Shown here: positions 25,085 through 33,694 of the stretch, piece by piece
Numbering within the stretch: the stretch's first letter is position 1
How the letters are laid out: every line of letters begins with the position of its first letter
NCBI RefSeq assembly: GCF_028689295.1
Contig: NZ_JAQTWL010000016.1
Coordinates: forward strand, 19,846 to 83,845
Source: Rhodoferax sp.
GTDB taxonomy: Bacteria > Pseudomonadota > Gammaproteobacteria > Burkholderiales > Burkholderiaceae_C
Direction: 5' to 3'
DNA: 64,000 nt
The notes under the pieces: model-generated
Database searches by the model: none
Seen by the model: only the letters and a program-made list of their open reading frames with translations
What the model was told of the DNA's origin: nothing
Translations under genes and position numbers: made by a program

Positions 25085-28000
25085 TCATGCGCCAGCCGGC
25101 GTGACTTGGTGGAGCCGCTGGCGACGCTTGACCAGGGTTTTGCCGGCTTCGTCAAAGGTAAACTTTTGCAACTGGTCGGCCAGTGGCTTGAAGTCTTCGC
25201 CCAGCGCCAGCGCCAGTGCCGCCGCATGCTGCTGGAAAAGCGACAAGGCCGCTGCGTCGCTGTGGCGCAATAGCTCTTCAAGCTGTGCCAACACGGTTTG
25301 CACCAGGCGCGCATCCGGCATGACCAGCGGTTCGGTCGGGGCATCCGCCGCATCGCCCGGCCTGCCGGGTTGGACGATGCTGGCGCTGGCTTGCGGTAAC
25401 CATGTCAGCAGGCTGGCGTACAGGGTCTCCGGCTCGATTGGTTTGGCCACAAAGTCGTTCATGCCCGCCTCACGGGCCAGCTCGCGGTCGGGGGCAAAGG
25501 TGTTCCCCGAGAGCGCAATGATCGGTAGCGTTTGCCCCATGGGCAGGGCGCGTAGCGCGCGGGTGGCCTGCAAGCCGTCGATCAGCGGCATTTGCAGGTC
25601 CATCAGGATCAGGTCATACCCATCAGGCTGATCGCGCACCAGGTCCAGCACCTGCTGGCCATTGCTGGCAGTGGTGACCAGCAGCCCGACCTGCAGGAGC
25701 ATTTCTTGCGCCACTTCAAGATTCAGCGGGTTGTCGTCGGCCAGCAAGACCCGCTGGCCGCGGTGCAACGCCAGCAGTTGTTGTCTGCCATTGGCTCCCG
25801 ATGGCAAGGCGAGCCGGAGCTGCGGGCTTTGTCTGAGTGTGACGCGGGCGGTGAACCAGAACGTGCTGCCCTGGCCCGGTACGCTGCTCACGCCGGCATC
25901 GCCGCCCATGAGTTGTGCCAGGCTGCGGGTAATGGCCAGGCCCAGTCCGGTGCCACCATATTGCCGGGTGGTGGAGGCATCGCCCTGCTCAAAAGTAGTG
26001 AACAGGCGGCTCACGGTGGCAGCACTCAAGCCAATGCCGGTGTCGGTGACTTCAAAGCGCACGGTGACCTGCTCGCCCACACGGCTGACCTCGCTGACGT
26101 CGATGCTGACGCTGCCTTTCGGGGTGAACTTGATGGCATTGCCGGCCAGGTTCAGCAGCGCCTGGCGCAGCCGGGTGGCGTCGGCCTGGACCCATAGCGC
26201 CAGGGCGTCGCCCCCCACCTGCAGTGTCAGCCCCTTGTCCAGCGCGTCGGCTTCAATCAGGGTTTGCACATTGCCGACCACCTCGGTGATCTGGAACTGG
26301 CGGCTCTCCAGCGTGATCTTTCCGGCTTCTATTTTGGAAATGTCGAGCACGTCGTTGAGGATCGACAACAGGTGGCGGCTGGCGCTGTCGATCTTGTTGA
26401 GTTTGTCGATTTGCGCCGGGTTGTCACTGCCGCTGCTGCGCAGCAGGTGGCTGAGTCCCAGGATGGCGTTCATGGGCGTTCGGATTTCATGGCTCATGTT
26501 GGCCAGAAATGTGCTTTTGGCCTGGCTGGCCGCCTCGGCCTCGGCGCGCGCCTTCGTCAGCTCCTGCGTGCGCTGGGCTACCAGCTCTTCGAGGTGGTGG
26601 CGGTAGCCGTCGAGTTCGAGGCCGATGTTCTTTTTTTCGGTGATGTCTTCCTTGACCGCGACGTAATGGGTGATGCTGCCATCGGGCTGGCGCAGCGGGG
26701 TGATGATGGCGAACTCGACGTATTCGCTGCCGTCCTTGCGCTTGTTGTAAAACTCGCCTTTCCACATCCTGCCCTGGCGCATCGCAGCCCACAGGTCGTC
26801 GTAAGTGCGCTTGGGCGTTTTGCCGGAATGCAGGATCTTCGGGTTTTGCCCCGTCACCTCCTCCGATGTGTAGCCCGTGGCCTGCAAAAAAGCCTCGTTG
26901 ACGTATTCAATTTCGGCGTTCAAGTTGGTGATGACGATGCTCTCGGGGCTTTGCGCCACGGCCAGCGACACTTTGCGCAATTGCGCCTGTGTTTTTTCGC
27001 GCGTGGTCACATCCTGGACCAAGACCATTTGGGCGGATCGCCCGTCGAAGGTGATCGGGTGCGCGGCGATTTCGACCAGCATCACCTCACCGTTTTTGTG
27101 CAAATGCTGGCAGATGCTGCCCTGGCAAGGCGCTTCAGTGCCGCTGGTCAAAATGTCTGGCAGGACGGGTAGCATCTGTTGTGGCCGGATGTCGCGCAGC
27201 GTCATGGCCATGAATTCGTCGCGACTGAAGCCATAGTGGTCAACGGCGGCGTCGTTGACCGACAAAAATGCCAGTGTTTCCAGGTCGAACACCCACATCG
27301 GGAGGGGGTTGCTGTCGTACAGGGTTTTGTAGAGTGCCTGGCTGTTTTTCAAGGCAGCATCGGCACGGCGCTGGCGCACGATGCGCCAGATGGCCTCGGC
27401 AATCAGGCGCACGGTCTCCAAATCTTTGTCGGTGTAAAGCGTTGGCTTGTTGCCCACGCCAGCCATCATGCGCACCACGCCGCCCTCCAGCACCGGCACG
27501 CTGATCAGACGGTCCAGCCGCGCGTGGCCCTCTGGCAGACCGTGTTCACCGCTGGCTTTGGCGTAGTCGTTGAATACCACCGGTGCCTTTTGGCGCAGCG
27601 CGTCGGCCCAGATGCCCGCCTGGCTGACGGGATAGTTGCTGTCAAAAGCGGCGCTGCAGTAGTGCGCCAATGTGTCGCTCGACCAGGTCACCAGTTCGAT
27701 GGACTCCTGGTCTTCGTTGACAACATGGATGAAGCCGATCTGGCTGGCGGTGAGTTGTTCGGCGACCTCCAGGCCATGCCGCATGAAGCTGCGCTCGTCC
27801 ATGGCTTCGGCGGCGGCAGGCAGGTCGAGCAGCGCCTGGGCGCGGCGCGCGAATTGCGTGAGGGTGCTTTGCTCGTGCAGTTGCGCCGCCGCGGACTGCT
27901 GGAGCCAGCGCTGGCCCAAAATAAACAGCCAGGCGCTGGTGACCAGCACGAACAAGCCACCCTTGTAGGTGCTGAATCTGACGAGGTCGGCCGGGTCGTT

Positions 28001-28147
28001 GACCAGCCATCCCAAAATTTGGTCAGAAAAGACGATCCACAACATCGCAAAGCTGGCATAACTCAGCGTGATCTTGAGCGCCATCTGGTTCGGTGTCAGT
28101 TCAAGTGAGGTTTTGCGCGCAGACCTTGGCGGCACAGAAGGATTCAT
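25085..28147 (-). CDS. Hybrid sensor histidine kinase/response regulator (GAF-PAS-PAS-HisKA-ATPase-REC)
   Basis: A 1020-residue signalling protein. Two membrane helices lie at about 22-50 and 60-82. A GAF domain spans about 110-260, two PAS domains about 268-385 and 393-505, a coiled coil follows, then HisKA with the phosphorylated H553 (FLANMSHEIRTPMNAIL). The ATPase has NLAGNAIKFTPKG and GTGLGLAITRSL. A receiver domain with LILMDLQMPLIDG follows, and a weak HPt-like C-terminus ends the protein; no conserved histidine is obvious in it. It lies 29 bases downstream of the HD-GYP regulator gene, its likely partner. The stimulus is unknown. Confidence 0.9.
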   Translation of the reverse strand: MNPSVPPRSARKTSLELTPNQMALKITLSYASFAMLWIVFSDQILGWLVNDPADLVRFSTYKGGLFVLVTSAWLFILGQRWLQQSAAAQLHEQSTLTQFARRAQALLDLPAAAEAMDERSFMRHGLEVAEQLTASQIGFIHVVNEDQESIELVTWSSDTLAHYCSAAFDSNYPVSQAGIWADALRQKAPVVFNDYAKASGEHGLPEGHARLDRLISVPVLEGGVVRMMAGVGNKPTLYTDKDLETVRLIAEAIWRIVRQRRADAALKNSQALYKTLYDSNPLPMWVFDLETLAFLSVNDAAVDHYGFSRDEFMAMTLRDIRPQQMLPVLPDILTSGTEAPCQGSICQHLHKNGEVMLVEIAAHPITFDGRSAQMVLVQDVTTREKTQAQLRKVSLAVAQSPESIVITNLNAEIEYVNEAFLQATGYTSEEVTGQNPKILHSGKTPKRTYDDLWAAMRQGRMWKGEFYNKRKDGSEYVEFAIITPLRQPDGSITHYVAVKEDITEKKNIGLELDGYRHHLEELVAQRTQELTKARAEAEAASQAKSTFLANMSHEIRTPMNAILGLSHLLRSSGSDNPAQIDKLNKIDSASRHLLSILNDVLDISKIEAGKITLESRQFQITEVVGNVQTLIEADALDKGLTLQVGGDALALWVQADATRLRQALLNLAGNAIKFTPKGSVSIDVSEVSRVGEQVTVRFEVTDTGIGLSAATVSRLFTTFEQGDASTTRQYGGTGLGLAITRSLAQLMGGDAGVSSVPGQGSTFWFTARVTLRQSPQLRLALPSGANGRQQLLALHRGQRVLLADDNPLNLEVAQEMLLQVGLLVTTASNGQQVLDLVRDQPDGYDLILMDLQMPLIDGLQATRALRALPMGQTLPIIALSGNTFAPDRELAREAGMNDFVAKPIEPETLYASLLTWLPQASASIVQPGRPGDAADAPTEPLVMPDARLVQTVLAQLEELLRHSDAAALSLFQQHAAALALALGEDFKPLADQLQKFTFDEAGKTLVKRRQRLHQVTPAGA

Positions 28148-28176
28148 GGCGTCATGCAGGGAGCCAGTGGTGGAGT

Positions 28177-29283
28177 TCAGGCGCTGATCACGGCATCGTC
28201 ACGATGCTGTACAGCGATGGCGACGAATGCCGCGAAATTGGCCAGAAAGGTATCAACGATATCCGGATCAAAATGCTTGCCACGTTGCTCGGCCATGATG
28301 TCCCGGGCTTTGTCAAACGAGATTGCCGCTTTGTACACTCGCGCCGAGATCAGGGCGTCGAATACATCGACCACCGCCATCAGGCGCGCAGCGACCGGGA
28401 TGGCATCGCCCGCCAGCTGGTCAGGGTAGCCCGTGCCATCCCATTTCTCATGGTGCCAATGGGCAATTTCCTTGGCCAGCGTCAAAAACTCCAGCGGCCG
28501 TTCGATGTCCTGCTCTGCCAACTCGATCGCATCGCTGCCCAGTTTTGAATGGCTTTGCATGATGGCCCACTCCGGGTTTGTGAGCTTTCCGGGTTTGTTC
28601 AGAATATGGTCGGGAATCCCCACCTTGCCGATGTCGTGCATGGGGGTCGATCGCGTCAACAGGCTGATGCAGCGCGGGGTGAGCGTTGACTGAAAGCGCG
28701 GGTGGTCCTTGAGCAAGTCAGCCAGCAGCGCCATGTAGCCCTGGGTGCGCGCCAGATGCTTGCCGGTTTCGGGGTCGCGGGTTTCGGCCAGATGCGCCAG
28801 CGCGCGGATGCTGACCTGCTGGATGAGATCGTTCTCGGTCATGCGCCGGGCCACTTCGGCCTCGAGTGTGGCGTTTTGGTCCTGCAGCCAGTCACGCGCC
28901 TGCTTGGCCTGCAACTGCGTGCTCACGCGTGCCAGCACAATGGCTGGCGTGATCGGTTTGGTGATGTAGTCCACGGCGCCCATGCCCAGTCCACGTTCTT
29001 CTTCGCGCGGATTGCAAAGCGCGGTCAGGAAGATCACCGGAATGTTGGCGCTGAGCGCATCGGCCCGCAGTGCCTGCAACACCTGGTAGCCGTTCATGCC
29101 CGGCATCATCACGTCGAGCAGGATCAGATCGGGACGCGGCACGGTCGTGGCAATTTGCACGGCGCGTTCGCCGTTGTTGGCGGCCAGCACACGGTACAGC
29201 GGCTGCAGCAATTCGCTCAGGACGAAGAGATTCTCGGGTGAATCGTCAACAATCAGCAGGGTCGGACGGGTGGAGTCGTGCAT
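28177..29283 (-). CDS. Response regulator with HD-GYP phosphodiesterase domain
   Basis: A 368-residue two-domain protein. The N-terminal receiver has LLIVDDSPENLFVLSELL and the phosphoacceptor in LILLDVMMPGMNG. The HD-GYP domain has PMHDIGKVGIPDHILNKPG and HHEKWDGTGYPDQLAGDAIP, so the metal site and GYP loop are intact; it should degrade c-di-GMP. The ATG at 29283 fits the receiver start; the frame extends 14 codons further. It is the first gene of a pair with the hybrid kinase at 25085-28147, which probably phosphorylates it. Confidence 0.92.
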   Translation of the reverse strand: MHDSTRPTLLIVDDSPENLFVLSELLQPLYRVLAANNGERAVQIATTVPRPDLILLDVMMPGMNGYQVLQALRADALSANIPVIFLTALCNPREEERGLGMGAVDYITKPITPAIVLARVSTQLQAKQARDWLQDQNATLEAEVARRMTENDLIQQVSIRALAHLAETRDPETGKHLARTQGYMALLADLLKDHPRFQSTLTPRCISLLTRSTPMHDIGKVGIPDHILNKPGKLTNPEWAIMQSHSKLGSDAIELAEQDIERPLEFLTLAKEIAHWHHEKWDGTGYPDQLAGDAIPVAARLMAVVDVFDALISARVYKAAISFDKARDIMAEQRGKHFDPDIVDTFLANFAAFVAIAVQHRDDAVISA

Positions 29284-29368
29284 GCTTGTCTCCAGCAAGT
29301 ATGAGAACACTACGAAAGGACGCATTAGACATCAAACGCATGGGTGCCTCAACCCGTGATGGCGTGGC

Positions 29369-30475
29369 TTATTGTTTGGCACCCAGCGCCATTGCAGCAG
29401 CCCGAGAGGCGGCCAGAGCGTCGGCGTCGGGAGGCGTCTGGGTCGGCCAGCCCTGCAGGTGCTGCTGGGTGATCTCGCTCAAGGCGGTGATCCAGGCAGG
29501 GTCGTCGTTAAGGCATGGAATGTACTGAAACTCTTTGCCGCCGGCGTGCAGGAAAGCCTCGCGCGCTTCCATGTTGATTTCTTCCAGTGTTTCCAGACAG
29601 TCGCTGGTAAAGGCCGGGCACACCACATCGACGCGTTTGACACCGGCCTGGCCCATGTCGATCAGGGTCGGCTCGGTGTAGGGCTCCAGCCATTTGGCAC
29701 GGCCCAGGCGCGACTGGAAGCTCACCTTGTACTGCTCTTTCGACAAGCCCAGATGCTCGGCCAGCAGGCGCGCGGTCTTGAAGCATTCGCAGTGGTAGGG
29801 GTCGCCCAGGTGCAGCGTGCGCTCGGGCACGCCGTGAAAACTCATCAGCAGCACATCGGGGCGGCCATGGTCTTGCCAATGGTGCTTGACCCGGCCGGCC
29901 AGGGCGGCAATGTAGCGGGCGTCGTCGTGGTAGTGGTTGATGAAACGCAGCTCCGGGATGTTGCGCGTCTTGCCAGCCCAGTCGTAAACCGCGTCGAACA
30001 AACTGGCGGTGGTGGTGGCCGAATACTGCGGGTAGGCCGGCACGATCAGCACGCGGGTGGTGCCCTCGGCCTTGAGTTGGTCAAGCTGCGATGCGATCGA
30101 CGTGCTGCCATAACGCATGGCGTAGCGCACCTGCACCTGGTGGCCGCGCTGACCCAGCCAGCCATGCAGCATCTTGGCCTGTTTTTCGGTCCAGATTTTC
30201 AGCGGCGAGCCCTCGGGCAGCCAGACACTGGCGTATTTGGCGCCCGATTTGGCGGGCCGAAAGCGCAGGATGATGCCGTGCAGGATCAACAGCCAGAGCA
30301 GGCGCGGCACCTCGACCACCCGCGGGTCGCCCAGAAACTCGCTTAAAAAACGCCGCACATCGGGCGTGCTGGGCGAATCTGGCGTGCCCAGATTGCAGTA
30401 CAGCACGGCGGTGCGCGGCGTTTGGCCGTGTTGAAACGGCGGTTCTTTGGCGAAGGGGGAGGTGAGTAGGGTCAT
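29369..30475 (-). CDS. hemH: Ferrochelatase
   Basis: A 368-residue enzyme that inserts iron into protoporphyrin IX, the last step of protoheme synthesis. Family features are AVLYCNLGTPDSPS, the catalytic histidine in LLMSFHGVPERTL, and VVCPAFTSDCLETLEEI with the conserved glutamate. The ATG at 30475 gives the expected N-terminus, although the frame is open further upstream into hpnE. It lies 55 bases after hpnE in the same direction, so it may be read from the hopanoid operon. It probably associates with the inner membrane. Confidence 0.95.
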   Translation of the reverse strand: MTLLTSPFAKEPPFQHGQTPRTAVLYCNLGTPDSPSTPDVRRFLSEFLGDPRVVEVPRLLWLLILHGIILRFRPAKSGAKYASVWLPEGSPLKIWTEKQAKMLHGWLGQRGHQVQVRYAMRYGSTSIASQLDQLKAEGTTRVLIVPAYPQYSATTTASLFDAVYDWAGKTRNIPELRFINHYHDDARYIAALAGRVKHHWQDHGRPDVLLMSFHGVPERTLHLGDPYHCECFKTARLLAEHLGLSKEQYKVSFQSRLGRAKWLEPYTEPTLIDMGQAGVKRVDVVCPAFTSDCLETLEEINMEAREAFLHAGGKEFQYIPCLNDDPAWITALSEITQQHLQGWPTQTPPDADALAASRAAAMALGAKQ

Positions 30476-30530
30476 ATGGCTATTTTCGTTGACTTGGATA
30501 GATGGATGCCGCACGGGGTTTTTGAATCCG

Positions 30531-31826
30531 TCACAGCAAGGCCACCACAGCGCAGCCGCTGCGCACAGCGCCTTCCAGCGTGGCAGGGTAAGGGCCGGCC
30601 ACATAGTCGCCACAGGCCAGCAGGCCCGGCGCAATGTCGATGGGCGGGCGTTGCAGGCCCGGGGTGCAGGCAAAAGTTGCGCGCTTTTCCAGCACCGTTT
30701 GCACCGGTTGCAAGGCCAGGCCAAGCTGCGCCTGGGCCTGCGCCAGCACCTGGGTTTGCAGCGTGGCGCGCTCGCCCTGGGCGGCGCTGACCACAAAAGC
30801 CAGCAGACCTGCCGGGCCGCCCAACTGACCCCTGTCAAAGACAAACTGGGCTGGCTGCTGTGCGCTGCTGTGCAAGGCGAGCATGGGCTGAGGCAAGCTG
30901 GTTTGCGGCGCCCAGGCATAGACCGTGGCAATGGCCTCAAACTGCAGGGCCTGTGTGGTATCGACCCAGTTCTGCACTTTTGCTGCGACGGCCGGGGACG
31001 CCTCTTTGGCGCAGGCGTTGATGACTTGTGCCGCTTGGGACGCCGAGGTGGCCAGGATCACTGCGTCGAACAATTCACTCTGCACAAGCCATTGCCGTCC
31101 TTGCATTTGCATGGATCCAACGCGCTGCCCCAGCTTGAGCAGGCCGCCGCGCGCAAGCAGCCAGCTTGCGGCCGCGTCAGGAAACAAGGCGCTCAGGTCC
31201 ATCCGGGGAAGCAGCAGGCGCGAGCCACCTGGCACGCCGAACAGGGCGTCGCGCATGACGCGCAAAAACACCTGGGCGCTGGATTGTTCGGGCGCTGTGT
31301 TGAGTGCCGAGACACACAGCGGATCGATCAGTTCGGCGTTAATTTTTGGCGTTAGGTGTCGGCAGAGCTCAGCCACCGAAAGCGTGTCCGCACAGTTGAA
31401 ACTCTGGCGCTTCCAGCCCAGCGCCGCACGCAACAGCGACCATTTGTCACCCGGCGACCAGCCACGGGCTTGCAGGATGCCACCCAGTGCGTCCAGCGGG
31501 GTCGGCCACGCGGCAAATCTCAGGCCCAGGCCGTCGGGGAACTGCAGCGTCATGGGCAAATCGAGCAGCGCGGCCTCGGGCGAAATGCCGACCAGGCGCA
31601 GCAAGGCCAGCGCTTCGGTGTAGGCGCCAATCAGGATGTGCTGGCCGTTGTCGAGCCGCACCGGCATGCCATCAGGCAGCGTCCGGGTGGTGCTGCTGGT
31701 GATGACTCTGGCGCGGCCGCCGATTGCATGGGAGGCCTCGAAAACCGTGACCCGATGGCCCGCTTGCGTGGCCTTGACGGCAGCTGCCAGACCGGCCCAG
31801 CCGGCGCCGATGATGGCAACTTTCAA
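30531..31826 (-). CDS. hpnE: Hydroxysqualene dehydroxylase HpnE
   Basis: A 431-residue FAD-dependent amine-oxidase-like enzyme. The dinucleotide fold is at the start (MKVAIIGAGWAGLAAAVKAT), followed by VFEASHAIGGRARV. The C-terminus has the second FAD contact GLLACGDYVAGPYPATLEGA. HpnE turns hydroxysqualene into squalene after HpnD and HpnC. The start overlaps the hpnD stop as ATGA, which supports coupling. The specific name rests on the hpnCDE order; phytoene-desaturase-type relatives look similar. Confidence 0.92.
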   Translation of the reverse strand: MKVAIIGAGWAGLAAAVKATQAGHRVTVFEASHAIGGRARVITSSTTRTLPDGMPVRLDNGQHILIGAYTEALALLRLVGISPEAALLDLPMTLQFPDGLGLRFAAWPTPLDALGGILQARGWSPGDKWSLLRAALGWKRQSFNCADTLSVAELCRHLTPKINAELIDPLCVSALNTAPEQSSAQVFLRVMRDALFGVPGGSRLLLPRMDLSALFPDAAASWLLARGGLLKLGQRVGSMQMQGRQWLVQSELFDAVILATSASQAAQVINACAKEASPAVAAKVQNWVDTTQALQFEAIATVYAWAPQTSLPQPMLALHSSAQQPAQFVFDRGQLGGPAGLLAFVVSAAQGERATLQTQVLAQAQAQLGLALQPVQTVLEKRATFACTPGLQRPPIDIAPGLLACGDYVAGPYPATLEGAVRSGCAVVALL

Positions 31827-32662
31827 AGCCGCCCCAGCGCCTGCACTTTCCAGGCCAGCCAGAGCTTGCGCAGGGGCGTCAGGCTGATGCGCTGGTGCAG
31901 CACGGCAAAGTTGTCGCGTTCGATCTCGGCCAGCAGCGCGCGGTAAATGCTGGCCATCATCAGGCCGGGTTTTTGCGCGCGGCAGTCCGATGCGGGCAGC
32001 AGCGCCAGCGCCTGGTCGTACAGGCTTTGGGCGCGCTTGGCCTGAAAGCGCATCAGCGCAATAAAGCGGTCGGAATAAGTGCCGTTCAAAATCTCTTGCG
32101 CCGTGACGCCGAACTGTTTCAGGTCGCTGGCCGGCAGGTAAATGCGACCGCGTCGCGCGTCCTCGCCGACATCGCGAATGATGTTCGTCATCTGCAGCGC
32201 CTGCCCCAGGGTGTGCGCGTACTGGATGGTTTGCGGGTGGGTCTGGCCAAATATCTGCGCCGCCACTTCGCCGACGACGCCGGCCACCAGGTGGCAGTAA
32301 TTTTGCAGGCCTGCGTAGTCCAGGTAGCGGGTCTGGCTGAGGTCCATCTGGCAGCCTTCGATGACGGCCTGCAGGTGGCGCTCCTCAATCTGGTAACTGG
32401 CCGCCAGAGGCATCAGCGCCTGCAGCACCGGGTGGCTGGGCGTGCCGGCAAAGGCCTTGGCCACTTCGGCGCGCCACCATTGCAGTTTGGTGGCGGCCAC
32501 GCCGGGGTCCACCATGTCATCGACCACATCATCGACTTCGCGGCAAAAGGCATAAAAGGCGGTGATGGCGGCGCGCTTGGGCGCTGGCAAAAACAAAAAA
32601 GCGTAATAAAAACTGCTGCCCGAGGCGGCGGCTTTTTGCTGGACGTAGTCTTGCGGGGTCAT
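31823..32662 (-). CDS. hpnD: Presqualene diphosphate synthase HpnD
   Basis: A 279-residue trans-isoprenyl diphosphate synthase of the squalene/phytoene synthase family. Both aspartate-rich motifs are present: AFCREVDDVVDDMVDP and TNIIRDVGEDARRGRIYLP. It condenses two farnesyl diphosphates into presqualene diphosphate. The ATG at 32662 (MTPQDYVQQKA) matches the usual start. It lies between hpnC (44-base gap) and hpnE (overlap). Confidence 0.94.
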   Translation of the reverse strand: MTPQDYVQQKAAASGSSFYYAFLFLPAPKRAAITAFYAFCREVDDVVDDMVDPGVAATKLQWWRAEVAKAFAGTPSHPVLQALMPLAASYQIEERHLQAVIEGCQMDLSQTRYLDYAGLQNYCHLVAGVVGEVAAQIFGQTHPQTIQYAHTLGQALQMTNIIRDVGEDARRGRIYLPASDLKQFGVTAQEILNGTYSDRFIALMRFQAKRAQSLYDQALALLPASDCRAQKPGLMMASIYRALLAEIERDNFAVLHQRISLTPLRKLWLAWKVQALGRL

Positions 32663-32706
32663 GGGCGGTTCAAGGATGGCGTCCGAGTTTAAACAGGTCG
32701 GGCGAT

Positions 32707-33576
32707 TCACCGCATCCACAGCGCCCGCCAAAGCATCCCGGGTACATCCCGGGCTGTGAGTTTGGGCCTTGTGCGCCAGGTGGCAAAGCGCAAAGCCTCG
32801 ATTTTGTCCAGAATGCGCAGGCCGCCTTGCACGACCAGGCGCAGCTCCCAACCTGCTCGGCCCGGGATGCGGCGGGCCAGCGGCGCGCCGGCTTGCATCA
32901 GTGCACGGGCTGACGTGGCGTAGGCGGTGATCAGCCGTGTTGCGCTGTCACTGTGGCTGCCGGGCTGCAGGTCTGCGTCCAGCACGCCGTGCGCGGCCAT
33001 CGTCTGCACACTGGGGTACCAACGCCCGCGCGCCACATCGGTTGAGACGTCCTGCCAGAAATTGATGAGTTGCAAGGCGCTGCAAATCTGGTCGCTCTGC
33101 GTCAGCGAGAGGTTGTCGCTGATGCCGTACAGGTGCAGCAGCAAACGCCCCACCGGGTTGGCCGAGCGCGTGCAGTAGTCCAGCAACTCGGCATCATCCG
33201 GGTAGCGGCGCTGCGCTGCGGTGTAACGAACGTCCTGCGCAAAGGCATCGAGCAGGTCGGTCAGCAGGGGCACCGGCAAGCTGAAAGCGCGCAGCACCTC
33301 ACGCAGGGGCTCGAAAACCTGCGGCCATTGGCCGCTGTGTGCCTGCTCGCTGGCAATGGCCAGCAGGTCAGCCCGGTACCGCGACAGCGCGTCCAGCCTT
33401 TGCGCGGCGCTGGCATCGCCTTCGTCGGCCAGGTCATCGGCCGTGCGGGCAAAGTGGTAGATGGCGGCAATGGCCGGGCGCAGGCGTGGCGGGCATAGCC
33501 AGGAGGCCACCGGAAAATTTTCGTAGTGTTCAACCGGCGTGCTGGTGGTGTGGGTGTTGTCGGGTGGCGTGTTCAC
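32707..33576 (-). CDS. hpnC: Hydroxysqualene synthase HpnC
   Basis: A 289-residue member of the squalene/phytoene synthase family. It opens near [18 protein letters not shown] and carries the motifs [13 protein letters not shown] and [18 protein letters not shown]. HpnC converts presqualene diphosphate to hydroxysqualene. The frame is open to 33720 but upstream sequence is not protein-like; I chose the GTG at 33576, which gives family length, with weak support from any ribosome-binding site. It is the first gene of hpnCDE and divergent from clpB. No hpnF (squalene-hopene cyclase) is in the window. Confidence 0.88.
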   Translation of the reverse strand: MNTPPDNTHTTSTPVEHYENFPVASWLCPPRLRPAIAAIYHFARTADDLADEGDASAAQRLDALSRYRADLLAIASEQAHSGQWPQVFEPLREVLRAFSLPVPLLTDLLDAFAQDVRYTAAQRRYPDDAELLDYCTRSANPVGRLLLHLYGISDNLSLTQSDQICSALQLINFWQDVSTDVARGRWYPSVQTMAAHGVLDADLQPGSHSDSATRLITAYATSARALMQAGAPLARRIPGRAGWELRLVVQGGLRILDKIEALRFATWRTRPKLTARDVPGMLWRALWMR

Positions 33577-33636
33577 AGGGGTCGGCGCAAAGATCGCCTC
33601 TTGGGCAGGATGGAGGACAACTGTAGCAGGCGCGGG

Positions 33637-33664
33637 CTTGAAAGCCGGACAAATGGCCTCACCT
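33637..33664 (+). promoter_or_regulatory. Sigma-32-type heat-shock promoter of clpB
   Basis: CTTGAAA (33637-33643), a 13-base spacer, then CCTCACCT (33657-33664). This matches the heat-shock consensus CTTGAAA-N13-CCCCATNT perfectly in the -35 and at 5 of 7 fixed positions in the -10. It lies 31 bases before the clpB ATG, which is preceded by GAAGGGAA. Confidence 0.75.
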
Positions 33665-33694
33665 CCTGAACAATCCAATTCGAAGGGAACTCTC

